In this document: piece by piece, positions 35,492 through 44,426 of the stretch | Numbering within the stretch: position 1 is the stretch's first letter | Layout of the letters: each line of letters starts with the position of its first letter | NCBI GenBank assembly: GCA_016711925.1 | Contig: JADJSA010000007.1 | Span: forward strand, 62,001-126,000 | Direction of reading: 5' to 3' | Source: Candidatus Methylophosphatis haderslevensis | GTDB taxonomy: Bacteria; Pseudomonadota; Gammaproteobacteria; Burkholderiales; Rhodocyclaceae | Length of the DNA: 64,000 nucleotides | Notes under the pieces: generated by a model | Seen by the model: the letters and a program-made list of their open reading frames with translations, nothing else | Databases searched by the model: none | What the model was told of the DNA's origin: nothing | Made by a program: the position numbers and the translations under genes

Positions 35492-36153
35492 GCGATCCTC
35501 ATGGGTTGCGGGTCGGCTTCGGCTGCCAGCGCATCCACGCGTGCCCACAGTTCATGCGGTTCGAACGACGAGGCGGCCGCCGCCAGCAGCATCACCAGCG
35601 CGCCGAACGACCACAGCGCGACACCGGGTTCGACGCTTGCCAGGTGCGAGAGCTTGGCCAGCGAGACCAGCACGCCGAGCATGAAAACCTCGATCATGCC
35701 CCACGGCCGCGCGCTGCGCACCCAGCGGTAGCCGAGCGAGAGCCCCGGCGCGACCCGCCCGAACTTGAGCGGGCCTAGCATCCAGGACATGGCGAGCAAT
35801 TCCAGCGCCGGCACCAGGATGGTGGTGAAGAACACCAGTGCGGCCACCAGTTCCATGTGCTGCGCATACAAGGCGCGCACCGCGCCGAACAGCGTGGTGG
35901 CGGCGCGGACGCCCTGCAGTTCGAGGGTGACGATCGGAAAGGCGTTGGCGACGATGAACAGCACGCCGGCGGCGAGCGTCATCGCCAGGCAGCGGTCGAG
36001 CCCGTCGCGCGTCATGCGGTAGAGACGCGCGCCGCAGCGCCGGCAGCAGACCGACGTGCCGATCTGCGGCGCCGGTGCTCGTTGCAGCAGGTCGCAGTCG
36101 TGGCAGGCGATCAGCGGATGGGGGTCGGCGGTGCTCACGCGTGGATTGTCCAT
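35488..36153 (-). CDS. pqiA: PqiA-family membrane protein, first half-type copy
   Basis: A 221-residue protein corresponding to the first PqiA unit. Zinc-ribbon Cys pairs (LIACHDCDLLQRA, VCCRRCGARLYRM) precede four membrane segments (LAAGVLFIVANAFPIVTLEL, VAALVFFTTILVPALELLAM, and two more). The start MDNPRVS at 36153 is chosen because upstream codons belong to the palindromic repeat. It heads the operon pqiA-pqiA-pqiB-pqiC. PqiA is thought to act at the inner membrane with PqiB in envelope lipid homeostasis under stress. The promoter should lie within 36154-36219, ahead of the repeat. Confidence 0.92.
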   Translation of the reverse strand: MDNPRVSTADPHPLIACHDCDLLQRAPAPQIGTSVCCRRCGARLYRMTRDGLDRCLAMTLAAGVLFIVANAFPIVTLELQGVRAATTLFGAVRALYAQHMELVAALVFFTTILVPALELLAMSWMLGPLKFGRVAPGLSLGYRWVRSARPWGMIEVFMLGVLVSLAKLSHLASVEPGVALWSFGALVMLLAAAASSFEPHELWARVDALAAEADPQPMRIA

Positions 36154-36219
36154 TGAAATGCCATTTTTGCCAAAGCGCGGGTTGGAGCGCCGGCGGCGCC
36201 GATTCCCGACTCGGACGCA

Positions 36220-36294
36220 GGCCTGGAGGCCGCATGGAATGGCGATCTCCGGGCATGCCGGGTGCAGATCGCCATTCCATGCGGCCTCCAGGCC
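36220..36294. repeat. Dispersed palindromic repeat, best copy D (29-base perfect arms)
   Basis: Arms 36220-36248 and 36266-36294 are perfectly complementary over 29 bases, with a 17-base spacer (CCGGGCATGCCGGGTGC). The core is GGCCGCATGGAATGGCGATC. Transcribed in either direction it would fold into a very stable hairpin. It lies between the pqi operon and the next minus-strand gene, with no T run, so it is not a standard terminator. Confidence 0.9.
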
Positions 36295-36438
36295 GGTGGC
36301 CCGGCGCAAACGCTGCCGCTCGGTCGCCGATCTATTGCGAGGCGACCAGCGGCCGTCTGCCCGACATTCCGGCGCAAGCGCGCAATGCCTTTCCGCTGGG
36401 CCGCCAGACAGCGACAATCGCCGCGGCGCTGGCCTGAC

Positions 36439-36933
36439 TCACTGCCAGCCCTGTCCGTGGCCGTGCCCCTGTCCGTGACCGCGTCCCGGACCGGACGAGT
36501 GGCCCGGTGGATAACCCGGCCTTGGGCCGGGCGCATAGCCAGGGCCAGGGCGGTAATGCGAGGGCCGCGGCGCTTCGTAGCGATGGCCGGCGTATCCGTG
36601 CCGTGCGCGGTAGCGCGGCACATAGACCGTGTTGTACCAGTTGTCCCGAACGAAATAGACCGGCCGCCCGCAGGCGTTGTAGCGATAGCAGTGCTTGGCC
36701 CAGTGGCGCGAATGGCCGGGCGGAACGCGCAGATAGATCGGCGCGTAGGCGACTCCGACGGGCGGCGGCCCGATCACCAGCGGCTGCGGATAAATCAGCG
36801 CCGGCGCCGGGTAGCCGCCGATGTCCAGGTGACCGTAGAAACCGGGTTGCCCGATGCTTACCGAGACGCCGACCTGGGCCAGCGCACCGGCCGTCGCGGT
36901 CGTCATCAGGGCGGCCAGAAGAAGACGCTTCAT
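36439..36933 (-). CDS. Secreted Pro/Gly/Tyr/His-rich protein, function unknown
   Basis: A 164-residue exported protein. The signal peptide (LLLAALMTTATAGALAQ) is followed by a conserved domain, VGVSVSIGQPGFYGHLDIGG, YLRVPPGHSRHWAKHCYRYN, and VYFVRDNWYNTVYVPRYRAR. The tail is low complexity, rich in Pro, Gly and His (GHGQGHGHGQGWQ). The domain recurs in many betaproteobacteria without known role; the His-rich tail could bind metal (inference). Single gene with its own ATG at 36933 after a GGATTCC-type leader. Confidence 0.78.
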   Translation of the reverse strand: MKRLLLAALMTTATAGALAQVGVSVSIGQPGFYGHLDIGGYPAPALIYPQPLVIGPPPVGVAYAPIYLRVPPGHSRHWAKHCYRYNACGRPVYFVRDNWYNTVYVPRYRARHGYAGHRYEAPRPSHYRPGPGYAPGPRPGYPPGHSSGPGRGHGQGHGHGQGWQ

Positions 36934-37084
36934 CGTAGGAATCCTCGTATCGGCGATCCCGGCTCGACGCAAGCCGGTTTTCGCGGCGCGCAGGGGCGAG
37001 CCGGGCCACATTGTACCCGCTGGCTTGCAAGCGGCATGGACGCGGCCCCGCCCGCCGGTTGTGGCAAAGCCCACAACGGGCAAA

Positions 37085-38779
37085 TCACTGCCGCTGCGCA
37101 TCGGACGGTGTCCGATCGGCCGTGGCGACCGGTGGCGGCGACACTTCGCGTTTTGCAGCGGCGAGAAAATCCAGCAGCGGCTGCCAGTTGTCGTCGGCCC
37201 GGCCGGCGTCGGGCGATGCGTCGGACTCGCGCACCAGCACGAAGTCCGCTTCGCCGGCTTGCAGCGGTTCGTGCGTCGCAAGCTGATGGTCGAGCACCGC
37301 GAGGTCGGCATCCGAGGCGTCGCTGCCGGCGGCATGGCGGCGGGCGATGCGTTGGCGCAGGTGCCCGACCGGCGCGGTGAAGTGGATGATCGCCAGCGCC
37401 ACGCCGCATTCGGCAGCCAGGGCGCGGAAGGCGGCGCGCTGCCGGCGTTGCAGGAACGCGGCGTCCACGATCACCGTGTAGCCGGCGCGCAAAATTCCGC
37501 CGGCGAGTTCGCCCAGCCGCGCGTAGGTGGCGCGGGTGGCCTCGTCTGAATACAGGCCGCGGCCGGGCGCGTGGTTGCCGTGCTGCAGCGGCGCTATGCC
37601 GTGAAGTTGCTTGCGCACGATGTCGGAGCGCAGGCGGATGGCGCCCAGGCGCTCGAGCAGCGACTGCGAGCCGCGCGTCTTGCCGCTGCCGGAAAACCCG
37701 TGGGTAATCAGCAGCGCGGGGCGGGGCGGCGCGCAGCAGTCCAGCGCCAGGCGCACATGCGCATGGCCTTTGGCCAGCAGGAGGCGATCGGCGGCGTGGG
37801 TGGCATCGGCGGCATCGCCATGAGTCAATTGGCGGGCGCGAATCAGGTCGATCTTGGCACGCACGAGCGCGCGATAGGCGAGGTAGTAGCGCAGCAGCGC
37901 CAGACCCGGGTAGTCGCCGGTCGCCTCGAGGTAGCGGTCGATCAGCCGCCATGCCCAGCCGGGCTTGCCGCGCGACTGCAGGTCCATCGCCAGAAACGCG
38001 ATTTCGTTGAAGACGTCGATCCAGCGGAACTGCGCATTGAACTCGATGCAGTCGAACAGCACCACGCGGCCGTCGATCAGCACGATGTTGGCCAGGTGCA
38101 GATCGCCGTGGCACTCGCGAACGAAGCCGGTCTCCAGCCGTTGCGCGAACCGGTCGCCGAGCTGCCGGTGCTGCGCTTGCAGCCATTTGTCGTAGTCGGC
38201 GAGCGCGGCGCGATCCGCCGCGTCGTCGAGCAGCGGCAGCAGTTGCTCGATGTTCTGGCAAGCCGCCTGCGAGATCGTCTGCAGGGTGCCGAAACCCTGC
38301 CCGGGCTGCGCGACCGCGATCGAACGATGGAACTCGACCACCCGCGCCGCCAGTTGATCGACGATGGCGTCACTCATCGCGCCGTCGGCCAGCAGGCAAT
38401 CGAGCCGCGCCCGCTGCTCGAAGCGGCGCATCATCACGGCATACTCGATGGGCGGGCCGTCGCCGTCGACGCGCGGCGCCCCGGCGCTGCCGGTGATCGG
38501 CACGACGCGCAGGTAGATATCCGGCGCGCTGCGGCGGTTCAGCCGCACTTCCTCGTGGCAAAAGTGCAGTCGCGACTGCAGGCTGCGGAAATCGAGGAAG
38601 CCGAGATCGACCGCCTTCTTGATCTTGTAGGCGTACTCGCCGGCCAGCAGGACGCAGGATATGTGCGTCTCGATCACTTCCACCCGATCGACCGCATGGG
38701 CGTAGGGCGCAGCCGTTTGCAGGCTGCGGATCAGCCGCTCCTGAAACTCCGATTCGCAATCCTGCCGGTCGCCGGGCAA
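37085..38779 (-). CDS. Aminoglycoside phosphotransferase-like / P-loop kinase fusion
   Basis: About 564 residues. The N-terminal part resembles the APH/ChoK-like kinase fold: VRECHGDLHLANIVLIDGRV contains the catalytic HGDLH-x-x-N, and VVLFDCIEFNAQFRWIDVFN the metal-binding Asp. The C-terminal part is a separate P-loop ATPase of the AAA_33/zeta-toxin-like kinase type: ITHGFSGSGKTRGSQSL as Walker A and YTVIVDAAFLQRRQRAAFRA. This bifunctional architecture is widespread and uncharacterised; resistance to aminoglycosides should not be inferred. No ATG precedes the domain: TTG at 38779 is my best start, and the frame stays open further upstream, so the N-terminus is uncertain. Confidence 0.82.
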   Translation of the reverse strand: MPGDRQDCESEFQERLIRSLQTAAPYAHAVDRVEVIETHISCVLLAGEYAYKIKKAVDLGFLDFRSLQSRLHFCHEEVRLNRRSAPDIYLRVVPITGSAGAPRVDGDGPPIEYAVMMRRFEQRARLDCLLADGAMSDAIVDQLAARVVEFHRSIAVAQPGQGFGTLQTISQAACQNIEQLLPLLDDAADRAALADYDKWLQAQHRQLGDRFAQRLETGFVRECHGDLHLANIVLIDGRVVLFDCIEFNAQFRWIDVFNEIAFLAMDLQSRGKPGWAWRLIDRYLEATGDYPGLALLRYYLAYRALVRAKIDLIRARQLTHGDAADATHAADRLLLAKGHAHVRLALDCCAPPRPALLITHGFSGSGKTRGSQSLLERLGAIRLRSDIVRKQLHGIAPLQHGNHAPGRGLYSDEATRATYARLGELAGGILRAGYTVIVDAAFLQRRQRAAFRALAAECGVALAIIHFTAPVGHLRQRIARRHAAGSDASDADLAVLDHQLATHEPLQAGEADFVLVRESDASPDAGRADDNWQPLLDFLAAAKREVSPPPVATADRTPSDAQRQ

Positions 38780-38913
38780 CGCGCTCTCCGCTTCCCGGTT
38801 CGATCGATCCGGGGTAGGCGGGAAGGATAAGCGATAACGCGGCGCGCGCCATCCCGGTCTGGCGCAATCGCCGCGCGGCGCGGGTTCACAGCGGGCGAGC
38901 GCGCGTGGCCGCC

Positions 38914-39909
38914 TCAGGGCTGCTCGCCGGCGTGCGGCATGAATGCCCCGCTCGACAGCACGCCCCAACCGATCCATAGCAGGAGCAGCGCGTAGAACGC
39001 GCGCGGCAGCCAGGTCGCGGCTTGCCGCTGCAGTTGCGAGAATGCGGCGGTTTCGCTTGCGGCGTGACGGAACAGCATCTCGGGCGGGCAGCCGCTGTGT
39101 TCGCCGCTGCGCACGCAAGCGAGCAGTTGATCGCCGCCGATGGCCGGCAGTGCCGCAAGCGCCTGCGTCAAGGTGGCGCCGGCCAGCATCGCCGGCTTGA
39201 TGCGCGCGCATTCGGCACGCACCACGCCGTTGCCGACGGTCGCCTCGGCCAGCGGCAGCGCATCGAACATCGGCAAGCCCGCTTCGAGCAGGATCGCCAG
39301 ATGCTGGGTGAAGTCGCGCAGGTTGCCGCGCAGCGTCATGCCACCGACCAGCGGCAGACGCAGCAGCGCTTGTTCGACCAGCCGGCGCAGCGCGGGCGGG
39401 GCGCCGCCGGCCAGCCAGTGCGGCAGCCGTTTGCCCAACCGGTAAATGCCGATCGCCGCGAGCAGCGGCCCGACGCATTGCAGCAGGTAGCCACCCGTGG
39501 TGAGGGTGCCGGCCACCAGCGCCGGCAGCGGGCGCAGCAACAGCGCGAGCACGAAGGTGAACAGCGGCACCGCCATGGCCGACTTGACCGAGCCGGCGAG
39601 GGCCACCCGTTCGGCATAGAGATCGGCGAGCCGGCGGTAGGTTGCGGCCGGGCTGCCGGCGGCCAGTGCGGCGCGCACGCAGCTCGCGTCGAGTTCGCCG
39701 AACAGGCCGCCGCGCCGGCCGGCGGTCGCCGGGTCGATGCCGCGCGCGATCAGCTTGCGCGTGGCGTCGACCCGCGCCTGCTCGGCGCGCGGCAGGCGCA
39801 GCAGGGAGAAGGCCTTGTCCGCCGGCAAGCCGGACTGTTCCATCGCGGCCAGGTGCGCAAACAGTTCGGCGCGTGTGGCCACGGACAACGGCGGCGGCGT
39901 CCGGTTCAT
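38914..39909 (-). CDS. Orphan type II secretion F-domain (GspF/PilC-like) membrane protein
   Basis: A 331-residue protein with two GspF-type domains. The first spans about 10-100; a membrane pair (AVPLFTFVLALLLRPLPALV and YLLQCVGPLLAAIGIYRLG) follows. The second domain has TLRGNLRDFTQHLAILLEAG and LPMFDALPLAEATVGNGVVR, ending in a membrane helix (AFYALLLLWIGWGVLSSGAF). In secretion and type IV pilus machines this protein is the inner-membrane platform. No GspE, GspD, pilin or other machine gene is adjacent, so it is either a detached component or works with a system elsewhere. It is upstream of the APH-like gene on the same strand. Confidence 0.82.
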   Translation of the reverse strand: MNRTPPPLSVATRAELFAHLAAMEQSGLPADKAFSLLRLPRAEQARVDATRKLIARGIDPATAGRRGGLFGELDASCVRAALAAGSPAATYRRLADLYAERVALAGSVKSAMAVPLFTFVLALLLRPLPALVAGTLTTGGYLLQCVGPLLAAIGIYRLGKRLPHWLAGGAPPALRRLVEQALLRLPLVGGMTLRGNLRDFTQHLAILLEAGLPMFDALPLAEATVGNGVVRAECARIKPAMLAGATLTQALAALPAIGGDQLLACVRSGEHSGCPPEMLFRHAASETAAFSQLQRQAATWLPRAFYALLLLWIGWGVLSSGAFMPHAGEQP

Positions 39910-40068
39910 GTCGAAGTCATGGCCGGCGCAAACGTCGGGACGAACCGATCAGGCTGCATGGGCATGGCCAGACCGGCGCAGCGGGCCATTGGCACGGCCC
40001 GCCGGAAGCGCCCCGGCGCCGATGCCCGCGTTCGACTCGGCGTCGATCTGCCGCAGCGGGCATCGCTG

Positions 40069-40147
40069 CGAGCCGCATGGGACGGGCATCTTCGGCGTGG
40101 CAATGCCAGGAGGCGCATGGACAGGCGATCGCAGCCATGCCATGTCG
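40069..40147. repeat. Dispersed repeat, copy E (two halves in the same sense)
   Basis: AGCCGCATGGGACGGGCATC at 40071-40090 and AGGCGCATGGACAGGCGATC at 40110-40129 are both left-type halves, arranged head to tail rather than as a palindrome. Located between the GspF-like gene and the membrane/TIR-like gene. Confidence 0.6.
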
Positions 40148-40186
40148 GAAAGCGCCAGCCGGCGCGGCTTTCAGGGCAGGCATGGG

Positions 40187-41731
40187 TTAGGTCCGCGGCG
40201 CATCGAGCAGATTGGCCAGCACCGCTTCGGCCGATGCGTTGTCCGGCCGGTTGGCATCGAACCACAGAAAGCGCTGCGAGTCGGCGCCAGTCGCGGCCTG
40301 CGCGGCAGCGCGGTCGGTGTGGCGGTCGAACAGCAACACCACGCGCTGCAAGTGCGCCGCCAGCGCCAGCACGCCGAGTTCGTGCAGGCAGCCGCGATTG
40401 TCGGCGACCAGGCCGCGCAGATCCATCAGCACCACGTCGGCCCGCGCCACCAGCGCGGCCAGCGCGAGTTTCCAGGTGGAATCGAAGCAGTAGAAATCGG
40501 CCACCCGGTAGCGGCCATCGGGGTCGGGCAGCGCATCGATCGCGGCCAACTGGCGGGTCAAATCGTCCGGCCCGGCGATAAAGCGCTCTCTCAGCCGGCC
40601 GTTGAGATAGGCGAACAACTCGTCGGGTTCGAGCGTATTGAGCGCAAGATCGGTGCCGGCGATCAGGCTGACCGTGCCGCTCGCGCGCCAGCGTTCGATC
40701 ACCGAATCGAACAGCGCCTGCACCTCGCTATCCCGGCGGAATACCCGCAGCACCAGCAGGTTGGGCGGATCGGGCGGGGGCGCGAGCCAGCCGCGGGCAA
40801 GCCACACGCCGAGCGGCAGCCACAGCCAGCAGGCGATCACCGTCAGCGAGGCTGCGCCGATGCCGTGGCTCGCCGGCAGGGCGGTGACCAGCAGGGCGAC
40901 CAGCCAGTAGCTGCCCATCAGGTAAAGCGGCTCGGAATAGAGCTTGGCCTGGTAGCCGCGCGCCAGCGCGCGGGCCAGCCGCCAGGCCGGCCAGGCCAGG
41001 ATCAGCCAGGGTGCGAGCGCGAATGCTGCGAAGACCGTGACGTGCGAAGCGCCAAGGTGAACGATCCACTGCAGGGCCGACGGGCGCTCGATCAGTTGCC
41101 CCAAGAGGTCGGTGCCGGCAATCGAGGCGCCACCGAGAATCAGGAACAGCGGCAGCAGGTACGGCCCGGTTGCGCGCGCGCGGCCGCTTGCCGCCAGCCC
41201 AAAGGCGATCAGCGGTACCGCGATGGTGCCGCCGAGCCACAGTGCCATCGAGACCAGCGACTGCGCGCCGGTCGAGCGCAGATACATCAGCAGGCCGAAC
41301 GCTGCCATGTAGGCGGCGCTGGTGAGCGCAATTCGCAGCCAGTGCCAGCGCCAGAGCAAGCCGAGGGCCGGCACCATGACCCAGGCATAAGCGGCACCGA
41401 TCAGCGACAGCTTGATCGGCCCGTAGCCGGTTTCGTTATAGACGAACTGCAGGCTCCACCAGGATTGCGACAAGCCGATGGCGAGCGAGATTGCGACGAT
41501 GGCCAGCGCCAGGCGCCGCCGCGCGCCACGGTTGGCGGCGATGCTCGACGCGCGCGCCGCGCGGGCCGCGCGCTGCGGCGGTGCCGGTGCACCGCCGTCG
41601 CCGGCCGGCGGCGTGCCCTGGGACATGAAGGCCAGCACGCGCTTGCGGTAGCGGGCCGCAACGATCCTGCCGGCCAGCGCGCTGGCGAGCACGGCGAAGA
41701 CGAATACGGACGCGATCTTGCCATCCCACAT
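40187..41731 (-). CDS. Polytopic membrane protein with TIR-like C-terminal domain
   Basis: A 514-residue protein. The N-terminal 310 residues hold about eight hydrophobic segments (SVFVFAVLASALAGRIV through ASLTVIACWLWLPLGVWLA). The C-terminal 180 residues are cytoplasm-type: NLLVLRVFRRDSEVQALFDS, then VIERWRASGTVSLIAGTDLA, YRVADFYCFDSTWKLALAAL, and ADVVLMDLRGLVADNRGCLH with ELGVLAL. The parallel beta-strand/helix rhythm and the D-L-R-G / C-x-x-E-L end are reminiscent of TIR- or TIR-like (STIR/SLOG) folds, including a possible catalytic Glu in HELGVL. I cannot confirm NADase residues. A good AAAGGAGG ribosome site precedes ATG 41731. No partner gene is evident. TIR assignment is tentative; the membrane topology is clear. 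Confidence 0.62.
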   Translation of the reverse strand: MWDGKIASVFVFAVLASALAGRIVAARYRKRVLAFMSQGTPPAGDGGAPAPPQRAARAARASSIAANRGARRRLALAIVAISLAIGLSQSWWSLQFVYNETGYGPIKLSLIGAAYAWVMVPALGLLWRWHWLRIALTSAAYMAAFGLLMYLRSTGAQSLVSMALWLGGTIAVPLIAFGLAASGRARATGPYLLPLFLILGGASIAGTDLLGQLIERPSALQWIVHLGASHVTVFAAFALAPWLILAWPAWRLARALARGYQAKLYSEPLYLMGSYWLVALLVTALPASHGIGAASLTVIACWLWLPLGVWLARGWLAPPPDPPNLLVLRVFRRDSEVQALFDSVIERWRASGTVSLIAGTDLALNTLEPDELFAYLNGRLRERFIAGPDDLTRQLAAIDALPDPDGRYRVADFYCFDSTWKLALAALVARADVVLMDLRGLVADNRGCLHELGVLALAAHLQRVVLLFDRHTDRAAAQAATGADSQRFLWFDANRPDNASAEAVLANLLDAPRT

Positions 41732-41940
41732 CGTGCCGCCTCCTTTTTTGCCTTCGGTTTGCGCGCTGCCGGCGGCATGCGCCGTTTGCCGCCGGCGCAG
41801 GGCAACGCAACCGCCGCTGCGCGAGGACGATCGAGTCTCGCAAGCGGGTTCCGGTTTTGCGAACACCATGACGATGGGCTCGCCGCCATCGTGCCGGGCC
41901 GCCGCCCGCCGCCGCGGCCCTGACCGCGCAAACCGCGCCG

Positions 41941-42159
41941 CTACTGCCCGTCGGGCGGTCGCGCCGGCAGGCTCATCGCGTACAGCACGCCGGCGCAGCA
42001 GGCGAGAAAGACGCTGCTTGCGAACAGGCTCGCACTTGCGACATGCGCGACGCCGAGCGTCACCGCGGACCACACGAAGACGCCCGCCACCACCGCCGAT
42101 CCGGCGAATCCGGCGACCGCCAGACCGAAAACCACTCTGCGCAGGCGGTTGCGCTTCAT
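41941..42159 (-). CDS. Small two-helix membrane protein
   Basis: 72 residues from ATG 42159, with two hydrophobic segments (VVFGLAVAGFAGSAVVAGVF and SASLFASSVFLACCAGVLYA) and short polar ends. No ribosome site is convincing, and the frame could start upstream at a TTG. Lies 209 bases before the TIR-like membrane protein on the same strand. Hypothetical. Confidence 0.45.
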   Translation of the reverse strand: MKRNRLRRVVFGLAVAGFAGSAVVAGVFVWSAVTLGVAHVASASLFASSVFLACCAGVLYAMSLPARPPDGQ

Positions 42160-42663
42160 CGGCCGGCCAACCGCTGTTTCGCGGGGCAACGCACTTGCCG
42201 CGGCGCCCGATCAAGCGGGTTGCGCGCGTCAAGGGCCAGCGTTGGCACCGAGCGGGTTGCATCTGCGCGCTTTGTGCACGACAAGGGCAGGGGTGTCTCC
42301 GGTTCGATTTGCCAAATCCAATGTGGGTACGCAGTCTGGTCGGCGGCCGATTTCGTGCCCGATGTTCGCGCAGGATACGCCGCTTTTGCTGCGGCCGAGC
42401 CGGCCGGTGCGGGCTGCCGCGATCGGCGCAATCGGCAAGGCGCGGCGCCGCGGCGGAAAACGCCGCAAAGCATGCCGTCCCATCGACGAGTGGAAATCGT
42501 CAAAGCATTGCACTACACTACGCGGGCGCTGCTCGCACCGTTCCCGGTGTGGCCGCCTTGTTGCCGCTTATCGCTGCAAGGTTGGGCAGACAATCGAAAA
42601 CAGATGATCCCGGCGGCGAACCCAGGTTTCGCTGCGATAACCAGCTATGAAAGGCCATCGCCC
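42160..42663. other. Gap upstream of phaC, no supported gene
   Basis: About 500 bases without a credible gene. It must hold the phaC promoter. The more AT-containing segment 42480-42660 (for example TTGCACTACACTACGCG) is the likeliest place, but no clear -35/-10 pair was identified. An AAAGG ribosome site lies 8 bases before ATG 42664. Confidence 0.5.
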
Positions 42664-44415
42664 ATGACGCCAGAGCAAGCCGCAGCTGCGATGCAGAGCT
42701 TTTTCCAGACCGGCCAGTCGTTGACGCAAGCCTATCTCGACTTCGTCACCAAGCAGCAGTCGGCGTTTTCGTTGCCGGCCGTGATGCCGAAAATGCCGGC
42801 GATGCCGGCAATGCCGATGCCCGATCTCGAGCCGTTCGTGGCGCTGCAGAAGGAACTGGCCGAGCAGCAGGCGCAGTTGTGGCAGACGATCATGCAGCGC
42901 AAGCCGGGTGAAGCGGGCGAGAAAATGGTCAAGGCCGAGCCCGGAGACCGGCGTTTCCATGCGCCCGAGTGGAGCGAGTCGCCGGTCTATGAGTATCTGC
43001 ATCAGGCGTATCTGCTCAACGCCAACTACCTGAAGAAAGTGGCGGACGCGATGCCGATCGCCGACGGGCCGACCAAGACGCGCATGCAGTTTTTGACGCG
43101 CCTTTTTGTCGATGCGATGGCGCCTTCCAACTTCGCCGCCACCAACCCGGAATTCGTCAAGACCGCGCTGGAGACCAAGGGCGAGAGCATCACCGAAGGT
43201 ATCAAGAATATGCTGGCCGATCTGGAAAAGGGCCGCATCTCGATGACAGACGAATCGGCGTTCGAGATCGGCCGCAACATCGCGACGACGCCCGGTACCG
43301 TGGTGTACGAAAACGATCTGATGCAGTTGATCCAGTACACGCCGACTACCGACAAGGTATACGAGCGGCCGATCCTGCTGGTGCCACCCTGCATCAACAA
43401 GTTCTACCTGATGGATTTGCAGCCGGAGAATTCTTTTGTCAGCTTCATCGTGGACCAGGGCTTCACGACTTTCCTGGTCTCCTGGCGCAGCGCCACCGAG
43501 GAGCAGGGCCACCACACCTGGGACAACTATCTCGACCTCGGGCCGATCACCGCGTTGAAAGTGGTGCGCGAAATCACCGGCGTGGAAAAACCCAACGTGC
43601 TGGGCTTCTGCATCGGCGGTCCGATCCTGTGTTCCGCCCTGGCAGTGCTCAAGGCCCGCGGCGAAGATCCGGCCGAGAGCCTGACGCTGATGACATCGCT
43701 GCTCGACTATTCCGATCCGGGCGAAATCGGTGCGCTGGTCACCGAGGCAACGGTTGCGAGTTACGAGGCGCAGATCGGCAAGGGCGGCGTGCTGCACGGA
43801 CGCGACCTGGCGAGCGTGTTCTCGGCGCTGCGGGCCAACGATCTGATCTGGCAGTATGTCGTCGGCAATTATCTCAAGGGCAAGAAGCCGGAACCCTTCG
43901 ACCTGCTCTACTGGAATTCCGACAGTACCAATCTGCCGGGTCCGTGCTTCACCTATTACCTGCGCAATACCTACCTGACCAACAACCTGCGCGTGCCGGG
44001 CAAGCTGGAAATGCTGGGGCAGAAGATCGACCTGCACAAGATCACGATTCCCAGCTATCTGATGGCGGCGCGTGAGGATCACCTCGTGCTGTGGCAGCCG
44101 GCCTACCTGTCGCGCAAGATTCTCGGCGGCCCGTCGACCTTCGTGCTGGCAGCCAGCGGTCATATCGCGGGATCGATCAATCCGGCCTCGAAGAATCGCC
44201 GCAACTACTGGGTGAACGACAGCGAGGGTCTGCCGACTCCCGACGAATGGATGGCCGGCGCAACCGAGAAGAAGGGAAGCTGGTGGCCGCACTGGACTGA
44301 GTGGCTGGGCCAGCGCAGCGGCAAGAAGATCGCCCCGCCGAAGAAGCCGGGCAACGCGACTTACAAGGAAATCGAGCCGGCACCGGGCCGCTACGTCAAG
44401 GCGCGGGCGGTGTAG
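42664..44415 (+). CDS. phaC: Class I poly(3-hydroxyalkanoate) synthase PhaC
   Basis: A 583-residue synthase that polymerises (R)-3-hydroxyacyl-CoA on the granule surface. The lipase-like box is GFCIGGP with catalytic Cys316; Asp472 (AAREDHLVLW) and His500 (AASGHIAGSINP) complete the triad. SWRSATEEQGHHTWDNYLD and NYWVNDSEGLPTPDEW are family segments. Length and lack of a PhaE/PhaR subunit gene place it in class I, favouring C3-C5 monomers. The N-terminal Met/Pro-rich stretch (MPKMPAMPAMPMP) is unusual and may be a spacer. Followed by a decayed phaB copy and an intact phaB; phaA is not in the window. Confidence 0.97.
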   Translation: MTPEQAAAAMQSFFQTGQSLTQAYLDFVTKQQSAFSLPAVMPKMPAMPAMPMPDLEPFVALQKELAEQQAQLWQTIMQRKPGEAGEKMVKAEPGDRRFHAPEWSESPVYEYLHQAYLLNANYLKKVADAMPIADGPTKTRMQFLTRLFVDAMAPSNFAATNPEFVKTALETKGESITEGIKNMLADLEKGRISMTDESAFEIGRNIATTPGTVVYENDLMQLIQYTPTTDKVYERPILLVPPCINKFYLMDLQPENSFVSFIVDQGFTTFLVSWRSATEEQGHHTWDNYLDLGPITALKVVREITGVEKPNVLGFCIGGPILCSALAVLKARGEDPAESLTLMTSLLDYSDPGEIGALVTEATVASYEAQIGKGGVLHGRDLASVFSALRANDLIWQYVVGNYLKGKKPEPFDLLYWNSDSTNLPGPCFTYYLRNTYLTNNLRVPGKLEMLGQKIDLHKITIPSYLMAAREDHLVLWQPAYLSRKILGGPSTFVLAASGHIAGSINPASKNRRNYWVNDSEGLPTPDEWMAGATEKKGSWWPHWTEWLGQRSGKKIAPPKKPGNATYKEIEPAPGRYVKARAV

Positions 44416-44426
44416 CCGGTTTCGGG

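Noticed and set aside
36266..36294. The 36220-36294 palindrome as an intrinsic terminator of the gene to its right
   Set aside because: No T run on either strand, and the sequence belongs to a repeat family found at unrelated gene junctions.
37085..38779. Aminoglycoside-resistance gene
   Set aside because: The APH-type fold fused to a P-loop kinase is a widespread housekeeping-type architecture; resistance is not supported.
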